Of a DNA stretch of 64,000 bases, positions 1-9,011 are shown in pieces; positions within the stretch are counted from its first letter, which is position 1, and each line of letters opens with the position of its first letter. The notes below the pieces were generated by a model. The model worked only from the letters and a program-made list of their open reading frames with translations, ran no database searches and was not told where the DNA came from. The stretch is from the NCBI GenBank assembly GCA_001465115.1, contig CP013614.1, positions 434,001 to 498,000 on the forward strand, read 5' to 3'. The DNA is from Enterococcus silesiacus. Its GTDB lineage: Bacteria; Bacillota; Bacilli; Lactobacillales; Enterococcaceae. The translations under genes were made by a program, and so were the position numbers.

Positions 1-163
1 ATCTTGCTTAAATCTGTTAACTCATAAGGCATTTTGGGAAAACCAATGCCAACTCATAAGGCATTTTGGGAAAACCAATGCCGTTTCCAAATGCAACCAA
101 TTCATGTCCATTTGCGTCTAGACAAACAGCAACATTATTGTTTATTTTTTTGATTATTTTCAT
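1..163 (-). pseudogene. BglG/LicT-family transcriptional antiterminator, frameshifted, continues beyond window
   Basis: Reading leftward from ATG 161-163, the first 27 residues match the CAT RNA-binding domain of LicT/BglG antiterminators ([10 protein letters not shown]... then [13 protein letters not shown]). These proteins bind a RAT hairpin in sugar-operon leaders and prevent termination. A perfect 32-bp tandem duplication (19-50 and 51-82) shifts the frame and gives a stop at 17-19 after 48 codons. With one copy removed the frame reads [16 protein letters not shown], the expected family sequence. An upstream in-frame ATG at 170-172 is also possible. The rest of the gene (PRD domains) lies outside the window, so whether the remainder is intact is unknown. 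Confidence 0.85.
19..82. repeat. Perfect 32-bp tandem duplication inside the antiterminator gene
   Basis: Two identical adjacent 32-base units, 19-50 and 51-82, both starting AACTCATAAGGC on the plus strand. Because 32 is not a multiple of three, the extra copy disrupts the reading frame of the overlapping minus-strand gene. Confidence 0.98.
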
Positions 164-215
164 AATAAACATCTTGATTAACGTGTAATCATAATCCTCC
201 TTCCTTTTTTTCTAA

Positions 216-300
216 ACAAAAAAACTCTATTTGGGCATACTAAACCAAAGAATAATCACCTCATTCTTATGGTAATGCCTCCAAAAAGAGTTACAATCCA
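216..300 (-). promoter_or_regulatory. RAT antiterminator site overlapping an intrinsic terminator
   Basis: On the minus strand 300-271 reads GGATTGTAACTC...GGAGGCATTACC, close to the ribonucleic antiterminator consensus of the LicT/SacT family. Its 3' part (292-275) pairs with 238-223 to form a terminator stem (AACTCT...GGCAT with ATGCCCAAATAGAGTT) followed by seven T. Antiterminator and terminator are thus mutually exclusive, the standard arrangement for LicT-type control, here in front of the antiterminator's own gene. Confidence 0.85.
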
Positions 301-320
301 TGTTCTATTTTATTGGGTAA

Positions 321-349
321 AGTATATCATATGAAACAAGCGCTTTCAA
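321..349 (-). promoter_or_regulatory. Sigma-A promoter with overlapping cre-like site
   Basis: Minus strand: -35 TTGAAA (349-344), 17-base spacer, -10 TATACT (326-321). The -35 lies inside TGAAAGCGCTTGTTTCA, which resembles a CcpA catabolite-responsive element and suggests repression by preferred sugars. It drives the RAT leader and antiterminator gene. Confidence 0.75.
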
Positions 350-1250
350 TAGTAGGAAGTAAATACTTTGCTATTTCCTTTTTTGAAAGAAAAATGGGTG
401 TATATATGATGTGTTCGCTGGTTAACCTTTTTTCAAAGACAAGAATAGTATAGAGGAAGCGAATAGTGAGTTAGGCTAAGCTTGCATCAAATCATGCAAT
501 AAATGATAGACAAGTGGAAATAATCTGAAGCCGTCCTCTGCTAAAAAATGTCTGCCTCACTCTGGTTGAATAAAAAATGATGACTTGTTTTCTTTTCATA
601 AGAGGTGGGCAATTAAACCAATAAATAGGGAATTGCAAGATGATTTGGTCATAGGCTTCTATCAACTGTTGCACTTTTTAAACATCAATTTTTCTATGGT
701 TGGAGGTGAATAACATTCAACGTTTCATATAAAAACCTCCATAGATATCACCAAAGCTAAAATATCGTTTATCTAAAAAAGGTGAAACGCTGATGCTCAT
801 CTTAAATATGATGTGTGATTTTGGAAAAAAATAAAGATGACCATGGACTGATAAATGAGAAGCGTTAAAGATGTAGGCTTTATTGCCTCAGCAAGAAGCA
901 ATGCTGTATTAGATAGTTGATTGCAATAAAATTTGAAGACAGGTCCGTTCAACAAGTGCTTTTTTATTCTAAAGAATTTCTTAACAAAAATAAAAAAAAT
1001 TGTCTTACATGAAAGCGGTAAAAATGATATTAAATTACCAGAAAATAACTCAACAAATGTCATTTAGGATAGAACGAAATACTTCTTTTTTTAGATGGGG
1101 TATAAATTAGAAAAAAATGTGATTTCTATGCAAAAACGCTAATTTCCAGTGGGTTTTAAGTGCTTATAACCACATATAAACCATTATATTGGCGATTTTA
1201 TAATGTGACAAACATCTGACATTAATGTGTTAGTTAATATGACTTTTCTC
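350..1250. other. Stretch without an intact gene; decayed coding remnants
   Basis: No open frame with a credible ribosome-binding site and family match spans this stretch. The one recognisable piece is the flavodoxin-fold remnant at 590-674. Around 840-1070 there are only short interrupted frames on both strands. It reads as decaying DNA between the antiterminator leader and the acnA promoter. Confidence 0.6.
590..674 (-). pseudogene. Remnant of a flavodoxin-fold NAD(P)H oxidoreductase
   Basis: A minus-strand stretch encodes about 27 residues including EAYDQIILQFPIYWFNCPPL, the signature around the FMN-site loop of KefF/MdaB-type quinone reductases. The similarity stops right after PPLMK, and the upstream frame is closed by stops. 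Less than a sixth of the usual ~190-residue protein is left, so this is a gene fossil. The downstream part of the same frame does not resemble the family. Confidence 0.55.
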
Positions 1251-1263
1251 ATTTTTTTGAAGG

Positions 1264-1292
1264 TTTACATTTACATATAATGCCGTTATAAT
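1264..1292 (+). promoter_or_regulatory. Strong promoter for the acnA leader
   Basis: TTTACA (1264-1269), 17-base spacer, TATAAT (1287-1292). The -10 overlaps an inverted repeat TATAA-N5-TTATA (1276-1290 region), a possible operator. The next plus-strand gene is acnA, about 950 bases away, so the transcript would have a very long repeat-rich leader. Confidence 0.7.
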
Positions 1293-1360
1293 GGCTAGAA
1301 TCAGGTCTATAGTAAAAGGAAGCCTTGCTGATTATTTGACCTTGTACATATATAAATCTG

Positions 1361-2218
1361 TGAGCTAGTTTTTCGGAAAAAAGATAAAATACGATTGTGG
1401 CAAAAAGTGTCACAAACATATTTTTCTATTTTCCTGTCAGAGCTGTACGAGCCTGCTACGCTTTTGCTGTTATCTAGCTGCACAAATCAATCCTTAGGAA
1501 AATAGATAAATTGTCAGTGAAACAAAGAACGTTTCAAAGTCAATTTCCTAATTTTCGACAGGATTAACCGATTTGTTCCGCTTTTGCTTTGAAACACAGC
1601 GAAAGAAATGAACTGATGTTGAAAAGTACAAGGTGAAGCAAAGCGGAACGTTGTTACCATATGTTATCCGGCTGCACAGGCTAACCTTTCGGGAAAAAGA
1701 TAAAAATAGAATGAGACAAAAAGCGTCTCAGTCGATTTTTCCTATTTTCCTGTCAAGGTTGAACGAGCCTGTTCCGCTTTTAATGTTATCTAGCTGCACA
1801 AATCAATCCTTAGGAAAATAGATAAATTGTCAGTGAAACAAAGAACGTTTCAGAGCCAATTTCCTAATTTTCTACAGGATTAACCGATTTGTTCCACTTT
1901 TGCTTTGAAACACAGTGAAAGAAATGAACTGATGTTGAAAAGTACAAGGTGAAGCAAAGCGGAACGTTGTTACCGATATCTTATCTAGCTACGCAGGCTA
2001 GCTCTTCGGAAAAAAGATAAAATATGATTGTGGCAAAGAGCGCCACCCTCCTATTTTCCTATTTTTCTGTCAGAGCTGAACGAGCCTGCTACGCTTTTAA
2101 TGCTATCTAGCTGCACAAATCAATCCTTAGGAAAATAGATAAATTGTCAGTGAAACAAAGAACGTTTCAAAGCCAATTTCCTAATTTTCGACAGGATTAA
2201 CCGATTTGTTCCGCTTTT
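1361..2218 (+). repeat. Tandem array of composite palindromic repeats in the acnA leader
   Basis: A module of three imperfect palindromes recurs with a period of about 316 bases: the anchor TATCTAGCTGCACAAATC occurs at 1471, 1787 and 2104. Element A (~115 bases) has arms ACAAATCAATCCT and AGGATTAACCGATTTGT; element C (~80 bases) starts TTCCGCTTTTGCTTTGAAAC and ends GCAAAGCGGAAC; element B (~120 bases) starts near GGCTAGC and ends GAGCCTG...CGCTTTT. Each could fold into a long RNA hairpin. The frames inside the array are not credible genes. Confidence 0.9.
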
Positions 2219-2242
2219 AAATTAGGAGGGATGTTTTTGATT

Positions 2243-4945
2243 ATGAGTAAGCAATCTTCAGAAAAAGTTTTTGAAATCAAGGATCAGAAGTATCAGTATT
2301 ATTCACTAGCTTCATTAGAAACAGAACAACATCAGTTCGTTTCAACGTTACCATTTAGTATTCGTGTACTGCTGGAATCGTTATTGCGGCAGGAAAATGG
2401 TGTCGGGATCACGCAAGAACATATTGAAAATTTAGCTCAATGGTCTTCAGATCATGAGAATCAAGGGGAGGTGCCTTTTAAGCCTGCTCGAGTGATCCTG
2501 CAAGATTTTACAGGTGTTCCAGCCGTTGTTGATTTGGCGTCGTTACGAAAAACGATTGCTGATTTTGGTGGAGATCCTAGGACAATCAATCCCGAAGTTC
2601 CTGTTGATTTAGTTGTTGACCATTCCGTTCAAGTAGATGTAGCTGGAGTCAAACAAGCGCTGCAGTTAAATATGAAAATGGAGTTTCAACGCAATCAAGA
2701 GCGTTATCGTTTTTTAAGTTGGGCTCAAAAAGTCTTTGATAATTATCGTGTTGTCCCACCTGCAACAGGGATTGTTCATCAAGTCAATATTGAATATCTA
2801 GCTTCTGTTGTGACACAAAAAAAACTAGAGGATGGTACAATCTTGCTCTATCCTGATACATTAGTTGGAACCGATTCTCATACGACAATGGTCAATGGAT
2901 TAGGCGTTTTAGGTTGGGGCGTTGGCGGAATTGAAGCCGAGGCGAGTATGCTTGGCGAACCATCATATTTTCCAATTCCAGAAGTTGTCGGTGTCCGTTT
3001 TATCAATGAATTATCCCAAGGTGCAACGGCAACAGATTTAGCTTTAAAAGTCACACAAGTATTAAGAAAACAAAAAGTTGTCGGGAAATTTGTAGAATTT
3101 TTTGGTGCAGGTTTAGCCAGTTTGAGTTTGGCTGATCGAGCAACGGTCGCCAATATGGCACCTGAATATGGCGCAACTTGCGGCTTCTTCCCTGTAGATG
3201 ATGAGACAATTCGTTATTTGCGACTAACAGGAAGGGAAGAAGAAGCGGTAGAGATTACAGAACGCTATTTAAAAGAAAATCAATTATTTTACAATCCTTT
3301 AAATGATTTAGAGCCGAATTATACCAAAGTTATCGAAATCGATTTAAGTTTGATCGAGGCAAATCTGGCAGGACCAAAAAGACCACAGGATCTTGTTCCT
3401 TTATCAGAAATGAAAAGAGCCTTTGAGCAAGTAATGAATGCACCAGAAGGCTTACAAGGATATGGATTGTCTGAGAAACAGCAGAATCAACGTGTTGCTT
3501 TAGATTTAGAGGGCGTTCGTCATGAATTAAAGCCAGGGGCAGTCGCAATTGCAGCGATCACCTCGTGCACGAATACCTCGAATCCATTTGTTATGTTAAG
3601 TGCAGGGTTAGTTGCCAAAAAGGCCGCTCAGCTTGGGTTAAACGTACCAAATTATGTAAAAACCTCTTTAGCACCAGGTTCAAAGGTTGTAACAGCCTAT
3701 TTAGAAAAGGCTGGATTGCTACCTTATTTAGAACAATTAGGCTTTCATTTAGTTGGCTATGGCTGTACAACGTGCATTGGTAATTCAGGTGCACTAAAAC
3801 CAGAAGTCGAAGCAGCTATCAAAGAAAATGATCTCTTAACTGCAGGTGTTTTAAGCGGAAACCGTAACTTTGAGGGGCGTATCCATCCTTTAGTTAAAGC
3901 CAATTATTTAGCTTCACCGCCACTCGTTGTTTTATATGCATTAGCTGGAACCGTAGATATTGATGTATTACATGAACCAATTGGGTTTGGTGAAAATGGT
4001 ATTCCAGTTTACTTCAATGATTTATGGCCAACTCGTGATGAAATTCAAGCGTTGATCGATGAATGTGTGACACCTGAACTGTATAAACAAGAATATGCAA
4101 GAGTCTTTAGCGACAATGAAGAATGGAATAGCATTGAAACTGATGCAGAGCCTTTGTATGGTTGGGAAGAAGCATCTACTTACATTGCTAATCCACCTTA
4201 TTTTTCAGGGATGACCAAAGAAAGAAAACCGAGAAAACCTTTAAAACAACTAGCTGTACTAGCCAAATTTGGCGATTCAGTGACAACCGATCACATTTCT
4301 CCTGCTGGGAGCATCCAAAAAAATAGCCCAGCAGGTCAATATTTGGTAGAACGAGGCGTTCCAGTTCGTGAATTTAACTCATATGGTGCCAGACGTGGTC
4401 ATCATGAAGTGATGATGCGAGGAACGCTAGCCAATATTCGGATTCGCAACCAGTTAGTGCCCGATGTAGAAGGTGGGTATACTATTTTTATACCAACACA
4501 AGAAAAGATGGCTATCTATGATGCAGCGATGAATTATCAAAAGCAAAACACAAAGCTAGTGATTTTAGCAGGGGATGATTATGGAATGGGATCATCCCGA
4601 GACTGGGCAGCTAAAGGTGTTCAACTTTTAGGGGTCGAGGCTGTGATTGCTAAAAGTTATGAACGGATCCACCGTTCTAATTTAGTGATGATGGGTGTCT
4701 TACCCTTACAATTCAAATCAGGTGAAGATGCAGACAGTTTAGGACTAACTGGCACTGAGTTATTTGATATTGCAATCGATGAAACAAAAGGTATTTTGGA
4801 TACGGTGGCTGTTACAGCAACAAAAGCGAATGGAGAAATTATTCAGTTTGAAACAATCCTTCGTTTTGATTCGGCTGTTGACATTACCTATTATCAGCAT
4901 GGTGGAATCTTACCAATGGTGATTCGTAAGAAACTTCAACGTTAG
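2243..4945 (+). CDS. acnA: Aconitate hydratase (aconitase A)
   Basis: Converts citrate to isocitrate in the cytoplasm using a [4Fe-4S] cluster. The 900-residue protein has the usual AcnA length. Cluster ligands are Cys442 in SCTNTSNP and Cys508/Cys511 in [10 protein letters not shown]. The [19 protein letters not shown] block near residue 215 and the swivel-domain [13 protein letters not shown] near 776 are conserved. The ribosome-binding site AGGAGGG (2224-2230) is one base before an in-frame ATG at 2231, too close, so ATG 2243 is preferred; TTG 2237 is also possible. With gltA and icd downstream it supplies 2-oxoglutarate for glutamate synthesis; no other TCA-cycle gene is in the window. 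The leader and ribosome-binding site are part of a repeat family. Confidence 0.96.
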   Translation: MSKQSSEKVFEIKDQKYQYYSLASLETEQHQFVSTLPFSIRVLLESLLRQENGVGITQEHIENLAQWSSDHENQGEVPFKPARVILQDFTGVPAVVDLASLRKTIADFGGDPRTINPEVPVDLVVDHSVQVDVAGVKQALQLNMKMEFQRNQERYRFLSWAQKVFDNYRVVPPATGIVHQVNIEYLASVVTQKKLEDGTILLYPDTLVGTDSHTTMVNGLGVLGWGVGGIEAEASMLGEPSYFPIPEVVGVRFINELSQGATATDLALKVTQVLRKQKVVGKFVEFFGAGLASLSLADRATVANMAPEYGATCGFFPVDDETIRYLRLTGREEEAVEITERYLKENQLFYNPLNDLEPNYTKVIEIDLSLIEANLAGPKRPQDLVPLSEMKRAFEQVMNAPEGLQGYGLSEKQQNQRVALDLEGVRHELKPGAVAIAAITSCTNTSNPFVMLSAGLVAKKAAQLGLNVPNYVKTSLAPGSKVVTAYLEKAGLLPYLEQLGFHLVGYGCTTCIGNSGALKPEVEAAIKENDLLTAGVLSGNRNFEGRIHPLVKANYLASPPLVVLYALAGTVDIDVLHEPIGFGENGIPVYFNDLWPTRDEIQALIDECVTPELYKQEYARVFSDNEEWNSIETDAEPLYGWEEASTYIANPPYFSGMTKERKPRKPLKQLAVLAKFGDSVTTDHISPAGSIQKNSPAGQYLVERGVPVREFNSYGARRGHHEVMMRGTLANIRIRNQLVPDVEGGYTIFIPTQEKMAIYDAAMNYQKQNTKLVILAGDDYGMGSSRDWAAKGVQLLGVEAVIAKSYERIHRSNLVMMGVLPLQFKSGEDADSLGLTGTELFDIAIDETKGILDTVAVTATKANGEIIQFETILRFDSAVDITYYQHGGILPMVIRKKLQR

Positions 4946-5007
4946 TTTAGGCTAAGAAAAAATGAGATATAACGACATGAAGGTTGTTATCTTACTTCAC
5001 TCTAACT

Positions 5008-5725
5008 ATATGAGCCTGCTTCGCTTCTTGCTTTGAAGCATGCCAAGAAATACAACAAAGTCATGAGTTGATATTGATTGGTGCAAAGTGTAGCGGAACG
5101 TTGTTACCGTATGTTATCTAGCTACGCGGGCTAACTCCTTGGGAAAAAGATAAAAATAGTTTGTGATAAAAAGCACCACAATCGATTTTTCCTATTTTCC
5201 AGTCGGAGTTAAATGAGCCTGCTTCGCTTTTAATGTTATCTAGCTACGCGGGCTAGCTTCTCGGAAAAAAGATAAAAACTAAATAAGGCAAAAAGCGCCT
5301 CAGTTAGTTTTTCCTATTTTTCAGTCGAAGCTAAACGAGCCCGCTTCGCTTTTACTGTAATCTAGCTGCACGGGCTAGTCTCTCGGAAAAAAGATAAAAA
5401 CTAAATAAGGCAAAAAGCGCCTCAGTTAGTTTTTCCTATTTTCCAGTCGGAGTTAAATGAGCCTGCTTCGTTTTTACTGTTATCTAGCTACGCGGGCTAG
5501 TCTCTCGGAAAAAAGATAAAAACTAAATAAGGCAAAAAGTGCCTCAGTTAGTTTTTCCTATTTTTCAGTCGAAGCTAAACGAGCCCGCTTCGCTTTTACT
5601 GTTATCTAGCTACATGGGCTAGTCTCTCGGAAAAAAGATAAATTATGAATGAGATAAAAAGCACCTCAGTCGTAATTTCCTATTTTTCAGTCGAGACTGA
5701 ACGAGCCCATTCCGCTTTTAGATTA
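5008..5725 (+). repeat. Tandem array of ~122-bp palindromic repeats between acnA and gltA
   Basis: One C-type element (5008-5104) is followed by five B-type units whose TATCTAGCTA-like starts lie at about 5115, 5237, 5359, 5481 and 5603, a constant 122-base period. Each unit is an imperfect palindrome (TAGCTACGCGGGCTAG ... GAGCCCGCTTCGCTTTT) with an inner hairpin; three middle units carry AACTAAATAAGGC/GCGCCTCAGTTAGTT. The last unit runs straight into the gltA ribosome-binding site at 5725. The gap 4946-5737 contains nothing else. Confidence 0.92.
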
Positions 5726-5737
5726 AGGAGGAATTGG

Positions 5738-6883
5738 ATGGAGATTCACAAAGGTTTAGAAGGTGTAGTCGTATCTGAAACTAGAATCAGTTCGATTGTA
5801 GAAAATCAACTGCTTTTTGCAGGTTTTAATATTGATGATTTAGTTGCTGAGAATGTTCAATTTGAAGAAGTGATTTATCTATTATGGTATTTAAAAATAC
5901 CGACAAAACAAGAGTTGATAAAATTTAAGCAAGAATTATCTATACAAATGCCAATATCTGATACCATCATTACGTGTTTAAAGATACAAACTCGCCAGAA
6001 CCTTCACCCGATGAGTGTGTTACGGTCAACGATTTCATTATTAGGCGTGTTTGATCCAAATGCTGAAGCAACAGATGAGATTTCAGCCTATCAGCAAAGC
6101 ATTTCTTTACAAGCAAAAATGCCGACGATCATTGCAGCGTATGCGCGTTTAAGAAAGGGACTGGATCCAATTCCTCCGCGAAGTGACTTGTCAATGGCGG
6201 CTAATTTTCTTTATATGTTGACTGGAGTTGAAGCAGATCAAGTACAAATAGCGGCCATGAATCAAGCGTTAGTTTTACATGCAGATCATGATTTAAATGC
6301 CAGTACTTTTACGGCTCGAGTCTGTGCTTCAACCTTGTCAGACGTTTATTCATGTATTACAGCTGCAATTGGTTCTTTAAAAGGACCTCTTCATGGTGGC
6401 GCCAACGAAAAAGTATTTGATATGTTAAAAGAAATTGATTCTGAAAATCTAAATGTAGCAGACTATCTAAATCAAAAATTAGATCGCAAAGAAAAAGTCA
6501 TGGGCTTTGGTCATCGTGTATATAAAACTGAAGACCCAAGAAAAAAGCATTTGAAAAAATTGGCAAAAGAGCTAACGGGGATCACACAAAAAGAACAGTG
6601 GTATTTTTTATCTTGCCAAGTAGAGCGCTATTTAAAAGAGACTAAAGGCTTGATCCCAAATGTCGATTTTTATTCTGCAACAGTTTACCATTGTCTGGAT
6701 ATTGATAGTGACTTGTTTACATTGATTTTTGCTATGAGTCGAGTTGCTGGCTGGTTAGGTCATATTGATGAACAGAAAAAAGAAGACTGCTTAATTCGAC
6801 CGCGCTCACATTATATTGGTCCTAAACAGCTAAAATATAGTGACTTGAATACTACATTACATTCGGGAGGCATGGAAGCATGA
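5738..6883 (+). CDS. gltA: Citrate synthase
   Basis: Condenses acetyl-CoA and oxaloacetate to citrate. The 381-residue length is that of the short Gram-positive type II enzymes. The catalytic triad is visible: His219 in GPLHGGANE, His259 in GFGHRVY, and Asp310 in [13 protein letters not shown] 5738 is chosen because AAGGAGG lies six bases upstream (5725-5731); the frame is open further up to 5645, but that extension lies inside the 122-bp repeat. Its stop overlaps the icd start by four bases (ATGA at 6880), so the two are translationally coupled. It is likely co-transcribed with acnA through the repeat array. citZ is an equivalent name in Bacillus. Confidence 0.95.
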   Translation: MEIHKGLEGVVVSETRISSIVENQLLFAGFNIDDLVAENVQFEEVIYLLWYLKIPTKQELIKFKQELSIQMPISDTIITCLKIQTRQNLHPMSVLRSTISLLGVFDPNAEATDEISAYQQSISLQAKMPTIIAAYARLRKGLDPIPPRSDLSMAANFLYMLTGVEADQVQIAAMNQALVLHADHDLNASTFTARVCASTLSDVYSCITAAIGSLKGPLHGGANEKVFDMLKEIDSENLNVADYLNQKLDRKEKVMGFGHRVYKTEDPRKKHLKKLAKELTGITQKEQWYFLSCQVERYLKETKGLIPNVDFYSATVYHCLDIDSDLFTLIFAMSRVAGWLGHIDEQKKEDCLIRPRSHYIGPKQLKYSDLNTTLHSGGMEA

Positions 6884-8154
6884 AACATGGGGAGAAAATT
6901 GTGTTGGAAAATGGCAAATTAGTTGTTCCTGATCGTCCAATCATCCCATTTATTGAAGGTGACGGAATCGGACCAGAAATTTGGCGGGCAGCTAAAAATG
7001 TCTTTGATATGGCTATAAACAAAGCTTATAAAGGAAAACGGGAAGTAATCTGGCAAGAAGTTTTGGCAGGAGAGAAAGCGTTTAATGAAACCAAAAGTTG
7101 GTTACCAGATGAAACATTAGAAACGATCAAAACCCATCTTGTAGCAATCAAAGGTCCATTAACGACTCCGATTGGTGGAGGATTTCGTTCATTGAATGTG
7201 GCATTGCGGCAAGAATTAGATTTATATATTTGCTATCGACCAGTCCGTTATTTTGAAGGTGTTCCATCACCGTTAAAGCATCCGGAAAAGACAGATATGA
7301 TGATTTTTAGAGAAAATACAGAAGATATCTATGCGGGGATCGAGTTTCCAGCGCAAAGCGTAGAAGCCGAAAAGCTGATCACCTATTTAAAAACAGAGTT
7401 TGGTGTCAACAAGATTCGCTTTCCAGAATCATCGGCAATTGGGATCAAGCCCGTTTCTAAAGAAGGAACTGAGCGTTTAGTTCGAGGAGCGATTGAACAT
7501 GCATTGAAAAATAAACGAAAATCAGTCACGCTAGTCCACAAAGGAAATATTATGAAATTTACAGAAGGCGGTTTTAAAAACTGGGGCTATGCGTTGGCTA
7601 CAAATGAGTTTGGCGATAAAGTGTTCACTTGGCAAACTTACTTAGACATCAAAGATAAAGCTGGCAAGGCATCTGCTGATCAACATTTAGCTGAAGCTGA
7701 AGCGGCTGGGAAATTGATTATCAAAGACCGGATTGCCGATATTTTTTTACAAGAGATTTTACTGCACCCTGAACATTATGATGTGATTGCAACGTTGAAT
7801 TTAAATGGAGACTATATTTCAGATGCATTAGCAGCTCAGGTTGGTGGGATCGGGATTGCGCCAGGTGCAAATTTAAACTTAGAAACAGGACATGGAATTT
7901 TTGAGGCAACCCACGGAACGGCACCTGAATTTGCCGGCTTAAATCAGCTGAATCCATCATCATTATTGCTTTCCGGTGTACTAATGTTTGATTATTTGGG
8001 CTGGGCTGAGGTGAGTCAGTTGATCACGAAGAGTATTGAAGAAGCTTTAGTCAATAAAACTGTAACGAAAGATTTTGCAGACCAAATGGAGGCAACTTTA
8101 TTAAGTTGTTCAGGTTTTGGAGAAGAGTTAGTCCGACTTATTGAAAATAATTAA
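6880..8154 (+). CDS. icd: Isocitrate dehydrogenase
   Basis: Oxidatively decarboxylates isocitrate to 2-oxoglutarate. The 424-residue protein follows E. coli-type homodimeric enzymes: substrate loop [25 protein letters not shown], metal-site [17 protein letters not shown] and HGTAPEFAG. At the position where NADP-dependent enzymes carry Lys-Tyr (GTAPKYAG) this protein has Glu350-Phe351; an acidic residue here is typical of NAD-preferring enzymes, so the coenzyme is uncertain. It is the last gene of the acnA-gltA-icd cluster; start and gltA stop overlap. The cluster ends where 2-oxoglutarate is made, which suggests a biosynthetic (glutamate) role rather than a respiratory cycle. Confidence 0.95.
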   Translation: MKHGEKIVLENGKLVVPDRPIIPFIEGDGIGPEIWRAAKNVFDMAINKAYKGKREVIWQEVLAGEKAFNETKSWLPDETLETIKTHLVAIKGPLTTPIGGGFRSLNVALRQELDLYICYRPVRYFEGVPSPLKHPEKTDMMIFRENTEDIYAGIEFPAQSVEAEKLITYLKTEFGVNKIRFPESSAIGIKPVSKEGTERLVRGAIEHALKNKRKSVTLVHKGNIMKFTEGGFKNWGYALATNEFGDKVFTWQTYLDIKDKAGKASADQHLAEAEAAGKLIIKDRIADIFLQEILLHPEHYDVIATLNLNGDYISDALAAQVGGIGIAPGANLNLETGHGIFEATHGTAPEFAGLNQLNPSSLLLSGVLMFDYLGWAEVSQLITKSIEEALVNKTVTKDFADQMEATLLSCSGFGEELVRLIENN

Positions 8155-8281
8155 AAAGAGGATGGTGCAGGAGTATTTAACTCTTATTTCTTAGAGTTGC
8201 TTCTGCTCCCGCCGTTTATCCGAATTCCATACAGCTAGGATGTGACTCGTAGAATTATGTCTCAGCCACTTTTTTTATAAC

Positions 8282-8312
8282 AAAAAAACCTGACGATTAA
8301 TCGTCAGGTTTT
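8282..8312. terminator. Terminator between icd and the cold-shock gene
   Basis: AAAACCTGACGA, TTAA loop, then TCGTCAGGTTTT form a perfect 12-base stem at 8285-8312 flanked by A and T tracts. It serves the minus-strand csp gene and possibly icd on the plus strand. Confidence 0.85.
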
Positions 8313-8334
8313 GAAATTACTAAAGTTAAGTTGA

Positions 8335-8535
8335 TTATGCTTTGTTAACGTTAGTAGCTTGAGGACCACGTTGGCCTTCTTCAACGTCGAAAGTCACTGC
8401 TTGACCTTCTTCTAAAGTTTTGAATCCGTCGCCTTGGATAGCTGAGAAATGTACGAATACATCGTTACCGTTTTCTGCAGTGATAAATCCAAAACCTTTG
8501 TCTGAGTTAAACCATTTTACTGTACCTGTTTCCAT
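8335..8535 (-). CDS. Cold-shock protein (CspA family)
   Basis: A 66-residue single-stranded nucleic-acid-binding protein, the usual length of CspA/CspB proteins. RNP1 (KGFGFIT) and RNP2 (VFVHFSAI) are intact, and the N-terminus [14 protein letters not shown] is typical. These proteins melt mRNA structure during cold or growth transitions. ATG at 8533-8535 is preferred because AGGAGG lies ten bases upstream (8545-8550); nine further in-frame codons upstream lie before that site. A TATATT -10-like element (8652-8657) would give a leader of about 110 bases, consistent with the long 5' UTRs that control csp genes. The paralogue cannot be assigned from sequence alone. Confidence 0.95.
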   Translation of the reverse strand: METGTVKWFNSDKGFGFITAENGNDVFVHFSAIQGDGFKTLEEGQAVTFDVEEGQRGPQATNVNKA

Positions 8536-8727
8536 AATAAAAATCCTCCTTGTGATATACACATATTTTGCAATTACTTGAAAGGTGAAAATGTGGAAGA
8601 TGTTTATTTGAAACAGCTACACATATATTACCGAACAAAAACTACACTCTTAATATAGCATATTTTACACCACTTGACCAGTAATATCTCTCTTAAAAAT
8701 AAAAATTTGTTAAGAAATGAGGATTAA

Positions 8728-8990
8728 TTGTCAAAATAAATTTATTTCTGTTATAGTATAGGAGTATTGAGCGTTAAATATGAAAGTAATGATAGAGTTA
8801 TATCGTAGAAATCTATTCCGAAGGCGCAGCCTTGGAGCTGCATAGATTTGAAAGTAGGAAGGGTTCAGATTGTTTAGATGAGAATAAGGTTATCCTTACT
8901 AATAGATAGTTTTTACATGGTTTTATAGCTAAAAAATATTTAATCCACTTAATTAAAGAGCCACTCAACGTATTTGTTGAGTGGCTCTTG
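8728..8990 (+). ncRNA. Candidate small RNA or very short peptide gene
   Basis: A good promoter (TTGTCA 8728-8733, 18-base spacer, TATAGT 8752-8757) points into a stretch with no sizeable gene. It contains an 8-base stem AAATCTAT/ATAGATTT (809-816/842-849 of 8 kb) enclosing GCAGC/GCTGC, and ends near a 14-base perfect hairpin (8956-8989). A 21-codon frame (8780-8845, MKVMIELYRRNLFRRRSLGA) starts 15 bases after GGAG, poor spacing. Whether the product is RNA or peptide is not decidable here. Confidence 0.4.
8956..8989. terminator. Perfect 14-base hairpin downstream of the baeRF gene
   Basis: AAGAGCCACTCAAC (8956-8969) pairs perfectly with GTTGAGTGGCTCTT (8976-8989). It lies 22 bases past the stop of the minus-strand gene at 9012 and could also end the plus-strand transcript from 8764. 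The T tract is weak on both strands. Confidence 0.6.
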
Positions 8991-9011
8991 TCCATTGTAT
9001 GCCTGAACGTT

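Noticed and set aside
797..1063. Minus-strand frame of 88 codons
   Set aside because: No ribosome-binding site, AT-driven composition and no family resemblance; lies in decayed DNA.
1633..1821. Plus-strand frame of 62 codons in the acnA leader
   Set aside because: Entirely inside palindromic repeats, no Shine-Dalgarno, and not preserved between the repeat copies.
1361..2218. Repeat array considered as CRISPR or as an insertion sequence
   Set aside because: Units are 80-316 bases with no unique spacers between identical short repeats, and there is no transposase or target-site duplication.
5645..5737. N-terminal extension of citrate synthase
   Set aside because: The 31 extra codons lie in the 122-bp repeat and have no ribosome-binding site; ATG 5738 does, and matches family length.
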